Assembly: GCA_038002745.1 (NCBI GenBank)
Contig: JBBODD010000001.1
Span: forward strand, 1,302,001 to 1,366,000
DNA: 64,000 bases
Direction: 5' to 3'
Source of the DNA: Bacillus sp. FSL H8-0547
GTDB lineage: Bacteria; Bacillota; Bacilli; Bacillales; Bacillaceae
Numbering within the stretch: position 1 is the stretch's first letter; each line of letters opens with the position of its first letter. Below the pieces are notes generated by a model. That model did not search any database. It worked only from the letters and a program-made list of their open reading frames with translations, and was not told the origin of the DNA. Position numbers and translations under genes: made by a program. Shown here piece after piece: positions 16,433-25,711 of this stretch.

Positions 16433-17140
16433 TTAATGGCCTCCCAGGTAAGCAAGCTTCAGCTGTTCACTTGACTGCAATTCATCGGCTGTTCCCGACA
16501 GGACCACTTTGCCTGTTTCTATAACATACACGCGGTGAGCTATGGATAATGCCATATTGGCGTTCTGCTCCACCAATAAAATTGTGGTGCCTGTTTTATT
16601 TATTTCTTCAATGATTCTGAATATGGTCTTGACCAGTAATGGAGCAAGTCCCATTGACGGCTCATCAAGCAGAAGAAGCTTTGGGCGGGCCATCAGCGCC
16701 CTCCCCATTGCAAGCATTTGCTGTTCCCCCCCTGAAAGAGTGCCTGCCTGCTGCTTTTTCCTTTCAAGAAGTCTTGGAAAAAGTTCATATACCTTTTCAA
16801 AATCCTTTTTGATTTCCTCTTTATCTTTTCTAAGATATGCCCCAAGCTCCAGGTTTTCCTCTACCGTCATATTGGAGAAAACGCGGCGTCCCTCAGGAAC
16901 ATGAGAAAGACCTTCCTTGACAATCAGCTGAGCAGCCTTCCCCCCAATTGATTTTCCCTGAAAAATGACCTCTCCCTGCTTTGGCTTCAGAAGGCCGGAT
17001 ATGGTTTTTAAAAGAGTGCTTTTTCCAGCCCCGTTAGCACCAATGAGAGTGACAATCTCCCCCTCTTTAATCTCAATCGATACACCCTTAATCGCCTGAA
17101 TGTTTCCGTAAAAAACATTGATATCATTCAGTTTAAGCAT
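16433..17140 (-). CDS. livF: branched-chain amino acid ABC transporter ATPase LivF
   Basis: A 235-residue ABC ATPase: Walker [10 protein letters not shown] near 37, signature LSGGEQQML near 135, Walker [14 protein letters not shown] near 155. The SMGLAP ending after Walker B and [12 protein letters not shown] earlier are characteristic of LivF rather than LivG. It is the last gene of the liv operon; its ATG overlaps the livG stop as TGATG, so translation is coupled. With LivG it powers uptake of leucine, isoleucine, valine or related amides. Confidence 0.92.
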   Translation of the reverse strand: MLKLNDINVFYGNIQAIKGVSIEIKEGEIVTLIGANGAGKSTLLKTISGLLKPKQGEVIFQGKSIGGKAAQLIVKEGLSHVPEGRRVFSNMTVEENLELGAYLRKDKEEIKKDFEKVYELFPRLLERKKQQAGTLSGGEQQMLAMGRALMARPKLLLLDEPSMGLAPLLVKTIFRIIEEINKTGTTILLVEQNANMALSIAHRVYVIETGKVVLSGTADELQSSEQLKLAYLGGH

Positions 17141-17919
17141 CAGGAAACCTCCTCTCCAAGATACGCCTCGATGACTTTTGGATTGTTTCTTATCTCCTCA
17201 GGTTTTCCCTGTGCAATCAGCTGGCCATGGTCAAGAACATAGATCTGTTCACAAACCCCCATTACCAGCGGCATATCGTGTTCAATCAACAATACCGTTA
17301 AATCAAATTTCTCTCTTATAAAGGCAATCAAATTCATTAATTCTTCTGTTTCCTGCGGATTCATGCCTGCGGCAGGTTCATCCAGAAGGAGGAGCTTTGG
17401 ACTTGCTGCAAGCGCCCGTGCAATTTCAAGCCTGCGCTGCTGCCCGTATGGAAGGTTTTTGGCTTTTTCATGCATGAACTTCTCAAGCCTGAATATCTTC
17501 AAGAATTCGACGGCTTTATCCTCCATTTCCCGTTCACCTTTAAAATGGGACGGCAACCTGAGAATGGAGCTTGCGATTGAATGCCGGGCATGGGAATGAT
17601 AGGCTACCTTGACATTGTCCAAAACCGATAAATCATTGAACAGGCGGATATTCTGAAAGGTCCTGCTGATCCCTTTCTTAGTAATTTTATAGGGCACTAG
17701 ACCATTGAGTTTCTGACCTTCAAGCATGAGGGTTCCTTCTGTAGGGACATAAACACCGGTCAGCAGATTAAAGAAAGTTGTTTTTCCGGCCCCGTTCGGA
17801 CCGATTAACCCGGCAAGCTCTCCTTTTTTCAGTTCAATGTCCACCCCTGACAGAGCTTTAAGCCCTCCAAATTTCATGCCCAAGTTCTTCACATTAAGCA
17901 ACGGTGTTTTTGCTGTCAT
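17140..17919 (-). CDS. livG: branched-chain amino acid ABC transporter ATPase LivG
   Basis: A 259-residue ABC ATPase with Walker [10 protein letters not shown] near 37, signature [13 protein letters not shown] and Walker [15 protein letters not shown]. The AAGMNP element and [12 protein letters not shown] mark it as LivG. It overlaps livM by 26 nt and livF by 1 nt, giving a tightly coupled operon. Start supported by GGGAGGTACAGGAC. Confidence 0.92.
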   Translation of the reverse strand: MTAKTPLLNVKNLGMKFGGLKALSGVDIELKKGELAGLIGPNGAGKTTFFNLLTGVYVPTEGTLMLEGQKLNGLVPYKITKKGISRTFQNIRLFNDLSVLDNVKVAYHSHARHSIASSILRLPSHFKGEREMEDKAVEFLKIFRLEKFMHEKAKNLPYGQQRRLEIARALAASPKLLLLDEPAAGMNPQETEELMNLIAFIREKFDLTVLLIEHDMPLVMGVCEQIYVLDHGQLIAQGKPEEIRNNPKVIEAYLGEEVS

Positions 17920-18868
17920 GTCCTGTACCTCCCTTGATGCCGTTGCGGTTTTTAAAGAAAGATGTTAATTCCTTTGTTCCCATCAGGCCCTGCGGACGAT
18001 AAATCATCATTACAATAAGGACAAGGCTGTAGATGATCATCCTGGTCTCAGGGTATTCCTGAAGGAAAGTAGAAACGATTGTAAGCAGAATGGCAGCAAG
18101 CACAGCTCCGGACAAACTGCCCAATCCTCCAAGAACAACGAAAATCAGAATATCAAATGACTTTAAAAAGCCGAAGTTTGTAGGCTGAATGATATAAAAA
18201 TTATGCGCATACAGTCCGCCGGCAATTCCGGCAAAAAATGATCCGATGACAAATGCCGCTACTTTATAGTAGGTTGTATTAATGCCCATAGCATCCGCTG
18301 CTATCTCGTTTTCACGAATGGAAATACAAGCTCTGCCGTGTGTAGAATTTGTAAAATTCACAATTGAGAGGATTGTAATAACCAAGCACCCGAATACCCA
18401 TGGCCAGGTGGTCAGGTTTGTAACCTGCATACCGCTTGCTCCTCCGACATAATCAATGTTCAAGAAGGTAATCCGGACAATTTCTCCAAAACCAAGTGTA
18501 GCAATAGCCAGGTAGTCTCCCTTTAGACGCAGGCTCGGAATACCAATTAGTAATCCGGCAGCTGCTGCAGCGAGTCCGCCAGCAATCAGCGCTGCTGAAA
18601 AAGGAAGTTCAAACTTCATTGTCATAATCGCTGACGCGTATGCTCCTACGGCTAAGAAACCTGCATGTCCAATTGAAAATTGACCTGTTATGCCAATAAT
18701 TAAGTGCAGACTCGCTGCCAAAATAATGTTAATCGCTATAAAGTACAAAGCGTTTGCAAGATAGATATCCAAAAATCCTCCGGAAATTAAAACCTGTCCA
18801 ACTACATACACGGCAAGTGCAGCTCCCATTGCTGACCAGAAACCTTTTGATTGTTTTAATACACCCAT
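17894..18868 (-). CDS. livM: branched-chain amino acid ABC transporter permease LivM
   Basis: A 324-residue permease with about 8-10 membrane segments. GQFSIGHAGFLAVGAYASA and SIRENEIAADAMGIN are LivM family hallmarks, the latter being the coupling loop for the ATPases. The start at 18868 (MGVLKQSKG) lies 2 nt after the livH stop; a longer reading to 18964 would overlap livH by nearly 100 nt and is rejected. The C-terminus overlaps livG. Confidence 0.9.
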   Translation of the reverse strand: MGVLKQSKGFWSAMGAALAVYVVGQVLISGGFLDIYLANALYFIAINIILAASLHLIIGITGQFSIGHAGFLAVGAYASAIMTMKFELPFSAALIAGGLAAAAAGLLIGIPSLRLKGDYLAIATLGFGEIVRITFLNIDYVGGASGMQVTNLTTWPWVFGCLVITILSIVNFTNSTHGRACISIRENEIAADAMGINTTYYKVAAFVIGSFFAGIAGGLYAHNFYIIQPTNFGFLKSFDILIFVVLGGLGSLSGAVLAAILLTIVSTFLQEYPETRMIIYSLVLIVMMIYRPQGLMGTKELTSFFKNRNGIKGGTGHDSKNTVA

Positions 18869-18870
18869 CC

Positions 18871-19749
18871 TCACACCTTCTCCCTTACATTTTTGCCGAA
18901 CAGCCCTGATGGACGGAAGATGAGTATAAGAATGAGAACAATAAAGGCCACGCCGTCGCGCCATAATGAATAACCCATAGCACTGACAAGTGATTCAATG
19001 ACACCAAGCAGCAGTCCGCCGATCATCGCACCCGGAATGATGCCGATGCCTCCCAAAACGGCCGCAACAAAGGCCTTTAATCCAGGAATAATTCCCATAA
19101 GCGGTTCAATTTTTATATAGTAGGTTCCAAATATGACTCCGGCGGCTCCGGCTAAAGCCGAACCGATTGCAAAAGTAGCAGAAATCGTATTGTCTACGTT
19201 GATTCCCATGAGCCGTGCGGCATCTGCATCATGTGAAACAGCACGCATTGCTTTGCCGATCTTTGTTTTATGAACAATGAATTGAAGCAGGATCATAAGC
19301 CCTACAGAGATGCCCAGAATGAATAATGACTGACTGCTGATCGTCGCCCCAAAAATAGAAATGCTTTCAGCAGGAAGAACAGTTCCCGGATACGCTTCCG
19401 GCTGTGCACCTCTCACATAGATAACCCCGTACTCAATGAGGAGGGAAACTCCGATGGCCGTGATAAGCGCCGCAATTCTGGTCGCATTTCTCAAAGGTTT
19501 ATAAGCAATTCTCTCAATTAACACCCCAATTAATGCACATACGGCCATAGATATAATTAACGCAGGAAAAAAACCAAGTTCCAATATAGTAATGGAATAA
19601 AACCCTACAAAGGCTCCTATCATAAAGACATCCCCATGGGCAAAATTGATCAGTTTCACAATTCCGTACACCATCGTGTAGCCAAGTGCTATTAAAGCAT
19701 ATATACTGCCCAGAGATATTCCATTGACTATCTGCTGAAAAATTTCCAT
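18871..19749 (-). CDS. livH: branched-chain amino acid ABC transporter permease LivH
   Basis: A 292-residue permease with about 8 membrane segments. ALGYTMVYGIVKLINFAHGD at residues 22-41 is the LivH signature and SHDADAARLMGIN is the coupling loop. It forms the membrane channel with LivM. It begins 131 nt after livJ; a stem-loop in that gap may lower expression of the membrane and ATPase genes relative to the binding protein. GAGGAGAAAGAAACG precedes the ATG. Confidence 0.92.
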   Translation of the reverse strand: MEIFQQIVNGISLGSIYALIALGYTMVYGIVKLINFAHGDVFMIGAFVGFYSITILELGFFPALIISMAVCALIGVLIERIAYKPLRNATRIAALITAIGVSLLIEYGVIYVRGAQPEAYPGTVLPAESISIFGATISSQSLFILGISVGLMILLQFIVHKTKIGKAMRAVSHDADAARLMGINVDNTISATFAIGSALAGAAGVIFGTYYIKIEPLMGIIPGLKAFVAAVLGGIGIIPGAMIGGLLLGVIESLVSAMGYSLWRDGVAFIVLILILIFRPSGLFGKNVREKV

Positions 19750-19846
19750 CGTTTCTTTCTCCTCTGAAAGTCTATTATTTTGTATGGCAGTCTATTAGAA
19801 GCATAAACCAGTCAGTCATGCCTCCTTCAATAGGATAACAAATGCA

Positions 19847-19871
19847 GAACAGGGGGGATTGCCCCCTGTTC
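19847..19871 (-). terminator. intercistronic stem-loop between livJ and livH (attenuating or stabilising)
   Basis: Ten paired bases, GAACAGGGGG and CCCCCTGTTC, around a 5-nt loop. On the minus strand only TGCATTTG follows, so complete termination is unlikely; partial termination or mRNA 3'-end protection of livJ is more plausible. Confidence 0.55.
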
Positions 19872-19880
19872 CTTTTGAAA

Positions 19881-21053
19881 TCACTCTGGATCTACGTTCG
19901 TTTTAAACGTCTGCTCTCCGCCTTTATATTCAAGAATAGCAGCGGATTTAACCGGATCATGCAGCTCATCGAGTGTCAGATTCCCGGACACCAAAGCTAG
20001 ATCCTTCGTTTCTTCAAGTGCTTTTTGAAGCTTCTCAGGGTCAGCTCCTCCTGCACGTTTAATGGCATCAGCCAGGAAATAACCCGTGTCATAGCCAAGT
20101 GCATTAAAGGCATCAGGTGATTTATCTTTGTATTTCGCTTTGAAAGCTTTTACAAAATCCTGAATCTTCTTATCAGGATCGCCTGAAGAGTAGTGATTTG
20201 TAATAAACGTATTTTCTAAAGCATCTCCACCGGCAATTTCAATAAGTTTAGGAGAGTCCCATCCGTCTCCTCCCATGAAAGGAACATCCAGTCCGATCTC
20301 GCGTGCCTGTTTCACTATGAGTCCTACTTCTTCGTAATAACCCGGCAGGAAAATAAATTCAGGATTTGCTGATTTAATTCTTGTCAGAGTTGCGCGGAAA
20401 TCAGTATCTTTCGCTACATACGCTTCCTCAGAGACAATTTCTCCTCCATTTTTCTCAAAGGATTCTTTGAAAGAATTGGCAAGTCCCTTCGCATAGTCAC
20501 TTGAACTGTCTATAAGGACAGCCGCATTTTTAACTGACAGATCTCCCGTTGCAAAGTTTGCTGCTACTGTTCCCTGAAATGGATCGATGAAACAAGTACG
20601 GAATACAAAATCATTTACTTTGCCGTCTGTATTCGTTATCGTTGGATTCGTTCCAGTCGGTGTAATTAAAGGCACTTTGTTTTTTTCGGCAATTTGCACT
20701 TGGGCAAGTGTATTTGTGCTTGTTGCAGCACCAATAATTGCCGCTACTTTATCTTTGCTTACGAGTTTAATAGCCCCGCTTGTTGCTTCTGCTGCGTCTG
20801 ATTTGTTATCAAATTCGATAAGCTCAATCTTCTTTCCGTCAATGCCTTCTTTGTTTATTTCTTCCAGCGCAAGTTCGAGACCTTCAGAAATTGATTGTCC
20901 GTAGGACGCTACTCCCCCTGACAATTCGAGGTTTGCGCCAATTTTAATTGTATCCCCGCCCGTTGAACCGGTACTCTTGGCCCCGCATCCTGCCAGCACT
21001 CCAGCAGAAAGCATAAGTGACATAAACACTGCAGCAAGTCGTCTTTTCTTCAT
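19881..21053 (-). CDS. livJ: branched-chain amino acid ABC transporter substrate-binding lipoprotein
   Basis: A 390-residue type I periplasmic-binding-fold protein. It starts with a lipoprotein signal peptide ending in the lipobox LAGC (about residue 23), so it is anchored outside the cell membrane. IKIGANLELSGGVASYGQ and the NTLAQVQIAEKNKVPLITPT region are typical of the Leu/Ile/Val-binding family. The ATG at 21053 with GGGGGATACAA fits; upstream codons lack a ribosome site. First gene of livJHMGF. A CodY-box candidate lies about 120 nt upstream. Confidence 0.9.
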   Translation of the reverse strand: MKKRRLAAVFMSLMLSAGVLAGCGAKSTGSTGGDTIKIGANLELSGGVASYGQSISEGLELALEEINKEGIDGKKIELIEFDNKSDAAEATSGAIKLVSKDKVAAIIGAATSTNTLAQVQIAEKNKVPLITPTGTNPTITNTDGKVNDFVFRTCFIDPFQGTVAANFATGDLSVKNAAVLIDSSSDYAKGLANSFKESFEKNGGEIVSEEAYVAKDTDFRATLTRIKSANPEFIFLPGYYEEVGLIVKQAREIGLDVPFMGGDGWDSPKLIEIAGGDALENTFITNHYSSGDPDKKIQDFVKAFKAKYKDKSPDAFNALGYDTGYFLADAIKRAGGADPEKLQKALEETKDLALVSGNLTLDELHDPVKSAAILEYKGGEQTFKTNVDPE

Positions 21054-21171
21054 TTGTATCCCCCATTTTCCGATTCTGTTTTCCATCCACTTCAGAACAC
21101 CCTTCGCTCCCCAAGTCTCTAGTCAAATCACCCCCTGACAGAGTTGACATTTTATTATTCTAATAATAATT

Positions 21172-21186
21172 AATATTCTGAAAATA
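21172..21186. promoter_or_regulatory. candidate CodY box upstream of the liv operon
   Basis: AATATTCTGAAAATA matches 13 of 15 positions of the known CodY consensus AATTTTCWGAAAATT. CodY represses branched-chain amino acid uptake genes in Bacilli when these amino acids and GTP are plentiful. The site abuts a possible -10 (TACTAT on the minus strand, 21186-21191), so bound CodY would cover the transcription start. Confidence 0.6.
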
Positions 21187-21231
21187 TAGTATCCTATTCT
21201 TTTCCTTTCGTCTATAGTATCCTATTCTTTT
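21185..21231 (-). repeat. two 19-bp direct repeats in the liv promoter region
   Basis: TATAGTATCCTATTCTTTT occurs at 21185-21203 and again at 21213-21231, a period of 28 bp with a 9-bp spacer. On the minus strand each copy contains AGGATACTATA, which resembles a -10 region, so the duplication may have doubled a promoter element or a regulator site. Confidence 0.7.
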
Positions 21232-21322
21232 TAATTATTGACATTCCAACAATATGCTGATCCTTTTCTTCCAATAACATGATAATAAGCTGCAGTAAAA
21301 AAGAACCTATTGCAAAAAAGAG

Positions 21323-21356
21323 AAAAAAAAGATAGGAAGCAATTTGCCTCCTATCC
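21323..21356 (-). terminator. intrinsic terminator of the PfpI-family gene
   Basis: On the minus strand GATAGGAGGCAA ... TTGCTTCCTATC followed by TTTTTTTT, right after the stop codon at 21360. Confidence 0.85.
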
Positions 21357-21359
21357 TTC

Positions 21360-21884
21360 TTATTTTTCAGCTAATACATCAGCAAAAGCTTTTACGTATG
21401 GCGGAAGATCCGGCGGTCTTCTGCTTGAAACAATGTGGCCGTCCACAATAACCGCCACGTCATGCCAGATGGCTCCAGCGTTCTCCATATCATCTTTGAT
21501 TCCAGGCGTACTTGTGACATTTCTGCCCTCCAGGATTTTCGCTGAAATCAGCACCCATCCCGCGTGGCAGATCTGGCCGATCGGCTTTTCTTTTTCGTGC
21601 ATTTCCTTCACCATCTGAAGCACTTCGGGATACCTTCTAAGTTTATCAGGAGACCAGCCTCCCGGAACTAAGATGGCATCATACTCATCAGACCTGATGT
21701 CTCCAAAAGCAAAGTCCGATGTGGCAGGAACTCCATATTTTCCAATGTACGTCTCGTTTGCTTTTTCACCGACAAGATGGACCTCTGCCCCTTCTTCCTG
21801 AAGGCGAAGAACAGGGTACCACAGTTCAAGATCCTCAAACTCGGCACTGACAAGAGCAATGACTTTTTTATTTGCTAAACGCAT
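21360..21884 (-). CDS. DJ-1/PfpI family protein (type 1 glutamine amidotransferase-like)
   Basis: A 174-residue single-domain protein. The nucleophile elbow GQICHAGWVL places the catalytic Cys near residue 102, and VSAEFEDLELWYPVLRLQEE near the N-terminus supplies the conserved acidic residue (Glu in EFED). Close in type to B. subtilis YfkM/YraA, general stress proteins proposed to act as deglycases or chaperones on glycated proteins. The ATG at 21884 follows GGAGGTGGTTTG. Stand-alone gene with its own terminator. Confidence 0.87.
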   Translation of the reverse strand: MRLANKKVIALVSAEFEDLELWYPVLRLQEEGAEVHLVGEKANETYIGKYGVPATSDFAFGDIRSDEYDAILVPGGWSPDKLRRYPEVLQMVKEMHEKEKPIGQICHAGWVLISAKILEGRNVTSTPGIKDDMENAGAIWHDVAVIVDGHIVSSRRPPDLPPYVKAFADVLAEK

Positions 21885-21927
21885 CAAACCACCTCCACCA
21901 TCAGTATAGCATGTCCTTTTGCTGAAA

Positions 21928-21962
21928 GAAAAAACAGGCTATGCTAAGCTCAGCCTGTTTCC
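21928..21962 (-). terminator. intrinsic terminator of the ABC exporter operon
   Basis: On the minus strand AAACAGGCTGAGCT-ta-GCATAGCCTGTTT (imperfect) followed by TTTCTTTC; the stem includes the stop codon region of the exporter gene. Confidence 0.75.
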
Positions 21963-23773
21963 TCTTTCAGCTGGCTGTGGTACAGCCCGTAATAAAATCC
22001 TTTTTGCTTTAACAAAGATTCATGGCTGCCGCTTTCAATCAGCGCTCCGTTTTCGAGCACTAAAATCTGATCAGCCTTCTGAATCGTATTCAGCCTGTGG
22101 GCAATGACGAAGCTCGTTCTCCCCTTCATCAGGCGCTGCAGCGCTTCCTGGATTTTCAGTTCAGTGATGGTATCAATGCTGCTTGTCGCTTCATCCAATA
22201 CCAGCATTACCGGGCTTGAAAGAATCGCCCTTGCAATAGAAAGCAGCTGTTTTTGCCCCTGGCTGATGCCGCTTCCTTCCTGTGTGAGAACAGTCTGATA
22301 GCCGTCTTTCATTTTCATGATGAACGAATGGGCATTTGCTTCTTTTGCGGCATTCATGACTTCTTCATCTGACGCATCAAGGCGTCCGTAGCGGATATTC
22401 TCCATGATGGTGCCTTTGAAAAGAAACGGATCCTGAAGGACAAAGGCCATATGCTCTCTAAGGCTGCTCCGCCTGATTTTAATGCTCGGTGTGCCATCGA
22501 TGAGAATTTCGCCTGAATCCGGATCATAAAACCTGGACAGAAGATTGATCATCGTGGTTTTCCCTGCCCCGGTCGGCCCGACAATCGCCGTCGTCTCACC
22601 GGGTGAAGCACGAAAGCTCACATGCTCAATTGTCTGCTGGTCATCTTCATAAGCGAAGGAAACGTCCGAAAAAACAACCTCGCCTTTTACACCCTCAAGA
22701 TCGATCGCCTCTTTTTCATCGAGGACTTCTTCCTCTTCATCCAAAATCTCAAATACACGTTCCGCTCCGGCAACGGCCGACAGTATGGTGTTGAACTGAT
22801 TGGCAAGCTCGTTCAGCGGACGGGTGAACTGTCTGGAGTATTCGGTGAAAATAACAATAACACCAATGGTCACTGCACCGTTTAAAGCCATGATGCCGCC
22901 AGCTAAAGCAACGGCTGCAAAGCTCAGGTTATTCAGCATATTCATCAGCTTCGGAATGAATCCCGATATCGTCTGAGCCCAAAATCCGGCCGCTTTCAGA
23001 CGTTTCCCTTTTTCAAGAAATTCAGAAATCACCCGCTCCTCTTGAGAAAAGGTCTTCACAATCCGCTGCCCTGAAATGGTTTCCTCAATAAACCCGTTCA
23101 GGTCACCGAGATTGCGCTGCTGCTCTTTAAACAGCTTTCCGGTTCGATTTGTGATCCACCTCATTCCAAAGAACATAATCGGTATGATCGCAAACGTAAT
23201 CAGTGTCAGGAGCGGACTCAGCCAAAGCATGACGCCTATCGTTCCAGCAAGCGTCAGGATGCTTGAGAAAATCTGAATGACTGAGCTGTTTAAAGTAGAA
23301 CTCACATTTTCAATATCATTTGTCACCCGGCTCATCAGCTCCCCGTGCTGCCGTTTGTCAAAATATGAAATCGGCAGGCTGTGGAAATGCCTGAAAAGCT
23401 GGGTTCTCATCGTAAAGACCGTATGCTGAGCAATTCCGATCATCCATACGTTCTGCAAAAGCAGCGCTGCGGATTGAATGAGATAGATGAACGCGAGGGC
23501 AATCAGGAGCTGAACGAACCCGCCGCTTTCCTTCGTGACAATGTAATTATCGATAACCGTTCCAATCAGATATGGACCCAGAAGGCCAAGAAAAGAACTC
23601 AAAACAACCATGAGCAGAACCAGTATGAGGAGCCCTTTTTTCAAAGACAGATAGGACCATACCCGCGTGATCGTTCTAAACCAGTTTTTCGGTTTTTCCT
23701 GCTTCTTTTTCGGCGGTGCGTTCTCCGGCTTTATCTTCGGGTATGAAAATGGCTTACTTAGCTCTTTGAACAT
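21950..23773 (-). CDS. ABC exporter half-transporter, subunit with the complete catalytic Walker site
   Basis: A 607-residue fusion of a six-helix membrane domain (about 45-330) and an ATPase domain. Walker A is GPTGAGKTT, Walker B is VMLVLDEATSSID with the catalytic Glu, but the signature is ISQGQKQLL instead of LSGGQ. Paired with the upstream subunit this makes a heterodimer of the BmrCD/TM287-288 type, in which one ATP site is degenerate. B. subtilis YfiC or YheH are the likely counterparts. Substrates could be drugs, lipids or peptides. The ATG at 23773 has AGGAGGCCGTGCAGC; it overlaps the upstream gene by 20 nt. Confidence 0.88.
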   Translation of the reverse strand: MFKELSKPFSYPKIKPENAPPKKKQEKPKNWFRTITRVWSYLSLKKGLLILVLLMVVLSSFLGLLGPYLIGTVIDNYIVTKESGGFVQLLIALAFIYLIQSAALLLQNVWMIGIAQHTVFTMRTQLFRHFHSLPISYFDKRQHGELMSRVTNDIENVSSTLNSSVIQIFSSILTLAGTIGVMLWLSPLLTLITFAIIPIMFFGMRWITNRTGKLFKEQQRNLGDLNGFIEETISGQRIVKTFSQEERVISEFLEKGKRLKAAGFWAQTISGFIPKLMNMLNNLSFAAVALAGGIMALNGAVTIGVIVIFTEYSRQFTRPLNELANQFNTILSAVAGAERVFEILDEEEEVLDEKEAIDLEGVKGEVVFSDVSFAYEDDQQTIEHVSFRASPGETTAIVGPTGAGKTTMINLLSRFYDPDSGEILIDGTPSIKIRRSSLREHMAFVLQDPFLFKGTIMENIRYGRLDASDEEVMNAAKEANAHSFIMKMKDGYQTVLTQEGSGISQGQKQLLSIARAILSSPVMLVLDEATSSIDTITELKIQEALQRLMKGRTSFVIAHRLNTIQKADQILVLENGALIESGSHESLLKQKGFYYGLYHSQLKEETG

Positions 23774-25496
23774 GCTGCACGGCCTCCTCTCCAAACTGCG
23801 AAGCAAAGATTTTTCTGTAAAGGGATGATGTCTCCATCAGATCATCATGCGAACCCTGTGCAAGAATTTCCCCTTCATCAAGCAGAAGAATCTTTTCTGC
23901 TTCCATGGCGGTGCTGATTTTCTGGGTAATCAGGAAGGTTGTGCATTCATAGGTTTTCAAAGCCTTCAAAAGCTTTGCTTCTGTCTTCAGGTCAAGCGCA
24001 CTCGTACTGTCATCAAGCAGAAGAATTTTCGGTTTCCGGACGAGGGCCCTTGCAATGGACAGCCTTTGTTTCTGTCCGCCTGAAAGGTTTACTCCCTTTT
24101 GGCCGACACGTGTGTCATATCCATTCGGCAGCTTTTCTACCGTTTCATGAATTTGAGCATGCATCGCCGCTTCCTTTATTTCATGGAGTGACGCATGTTC
24201 CCTCCCCCAGGCAATATTTTCTCTGATCGAGCCTGTAAACAGCAGCGACTCCTGGGGAACAAAGCCGATTTTGCCTCTCAGGCTTTTCAGCTTCATATTC
24301 TGAAGGTTTACTCCGTCAATCGTGATTGACCCGGACGATACGTCATAAAGTCTTGGAATTAGTGTGAAAATGGACGACTTTCCGGAACCGGTCGCTCCCA
24401 TAAGCGCGACTGTTTGCCCCGGGGAAACGTGAAAAGATAAATTTCTCAGTACATTCGCATCCGATCCGGGATATGAAAAAGAGACATTATGAAACTCAAT
24501 CTCCCCTTTATGAATCACGTGTTTCTCTGAGGAACCGGCCGTATCCGTTAAATCGGCTTCTGTCTCAAGCACTTCGCCTATCCGCCCTGCAGATGCTTTC
24601 GCACGCGAAAACGCCATAATAATAAAGGAGAAAATCGAAAGAACAGATGAAATCCGCAGAGCATAATTGACGATGGCCACTACTTCTCCTACTTTTGCAT
24701 CCCCCGCCCCGACCCGGACGCTGCCGAACCAGAGAATAGATAGGATGCTGATATTCATGACGAAAAGAAGAATCGGCATCACAATTTCCATCAGTCTGAG
24801 AGCAGAAACCGTGTCTTCCCTTAACTCCTGATTTGATTTTGAGAAACGGGTCATTTCATGATTCCGTCTCAGAAATGCCTTAATGATTCTCATGCCTGTC
24901 AGATTTTCCTGCATGACACCATTAACTGAGTCTAGGCGCTCCTGCACCGCTTTAAAAAGCCCGCCGCCCTTTTTCATCATCCAAAACAAAAAGATAACAA
25001 GCAGCGGTATAGAGATAAGAAGAATGAGAGCAAGCCTGAAATTAACAATCAGAGCCATAATGGTGCCGCCGACGATCAGCAGAGGCGCCCTGAGCATGAT
25101 TCTCAGACTCATGAAAATGGTATTCTGCAGCTGTGTTACATCATTTGTCATCCTGGTAATGAGAGAAGATGCCGGAAACAGGCTGAAATTTGCGAATGAA
25201 AAGGACTGCACCTTCTCAAAAAGCTGTTTCCTGATATCAAATCCAAAGCTTTGACTGACATGGGCTGCATAAAAGGAATTGGTTACACCTGCCGCAAATG
25301 CTGCAAGTGAAATGCCCGCCATAATGCTCCCCCAATAAATCACAACAGATAGATCATTTTTCAGAATGCCTTCATCAATGATTTTCGCCATCAGAAAAGG
25401 GTGCAGCAGCTCCACCCCAAGCTCAATCAGCATAAGGGTTAAGGCCACACCAACAGCTATGCGGTATGGCTTAAGTAAAGAAAAGACGTTTGACAT
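23754..25496 (-). CDS. ABC exporter half-transporter, subunit with the degenerate Walker B
   Basis: A 580-residue membrane-ATPase fusion. Walker A GATGSGKSS and signature LSGGQKQRL are normal, but Walker B reads ILLLDDSTSALD, with Asp in place of the catalytic Glu. Together with the SQGQ signature of its partner this builds one inactive and one active ATP site, the pattern known for heterodimeric exporters such as BmrCD and YfiBC. First gene of the pair. GGGAGGCAACTGT precedes the ATG. No regulator gene is adjacent. Confidence 0.88.
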   Translation of the reverse strand: MSNVFSLLKPYRIAVGVALTLMLIELGVELLHPFLMAKIIDEGILKNDLSVVIYWGSIMAGISLAAFAAGVTNSFYAAHVSQSFGFDIRKQLFEKVQSFSFANFSLFPASSLITRMTNDVTQLQNTIFMSLRIMLRAPLLIVGGTIMALIVNFRLALILLISIPLLVIFLFWMMKKGGGLFKAVQERLDSVNGVMQENLTGMRIIKAFLRRNHEMTRFSKSNQELREDTVSALRLMEIVMPILLFVMNISILSILWFGSVRVGAGDAKVGEVVAIVNYALRISSVLSIFSFIIMAFSRAKASAGRIGEVLETEADLTDTAGSSEKHVIHKGEIEFHNVSFSYPGSDANVLRNLSFHVSPGQTVALMGATGSGKSSIFTLIPRLYDVSSGSITIDGVNLQNMKLKSLRGKIGFVPQESLLFTGSIRENIAWGREHASLHEIKEAAMHAQIHETVEKLPNGYDTRVGQKGVNLSGGQKQRLSIARALVRKPKILLLDDSTSALDLKTEAKLLKALKTYECTTFLITQKISTAMEAEKILLLDEGEILAQGSHDDLMETSSLYRKIFASQFGEEAVQHVQRAK

Positions 25497-25675
25497 ACAG
25501 TTGCCTCCCTGCGGTGCAAATCATTTAGCTTATCTAATATCTCGAATTCTATTCATTTAATCATACTCCTAAATCCTAACATTTTGAATATTTAGGCGAT
25601 AGAAAGATAGTATTTATTTTAAACCTGCCCTATAAGTTTGTAAATTATTGTAACACCTAAGGATAAATGGCATAG

Positions 25676-25707
25676 AAAAGGACCTCCCGCGTTTACGGGA
25701 AGTCCCA
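25676..25707 (-). terminator. intrinsic terminator of the AGCS symporter gene
   Basis: On the minus strand GGACTTCCCG-taaa-CGCGGGAGGTCC followed by TTTTC, just after the stop codon. The 180 nt between this and the exporter gene hold no recognisable feature. Confidence 0.75.
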
Positions 25708-25711
25708 CTCA

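Noticed and set aside
18869-18964. Longer N-terminus for livM overlapping livH
   Set aside because: It would overlap livH by almost 100 nt and adds residues not seen in LivM proteins; a better start is at 18868.
21302-21308. AAAGAAC heptamer between livJ and the PfpI gene
   Set aside because: Single half-site with no inverted partner and no link to biofilm genes.
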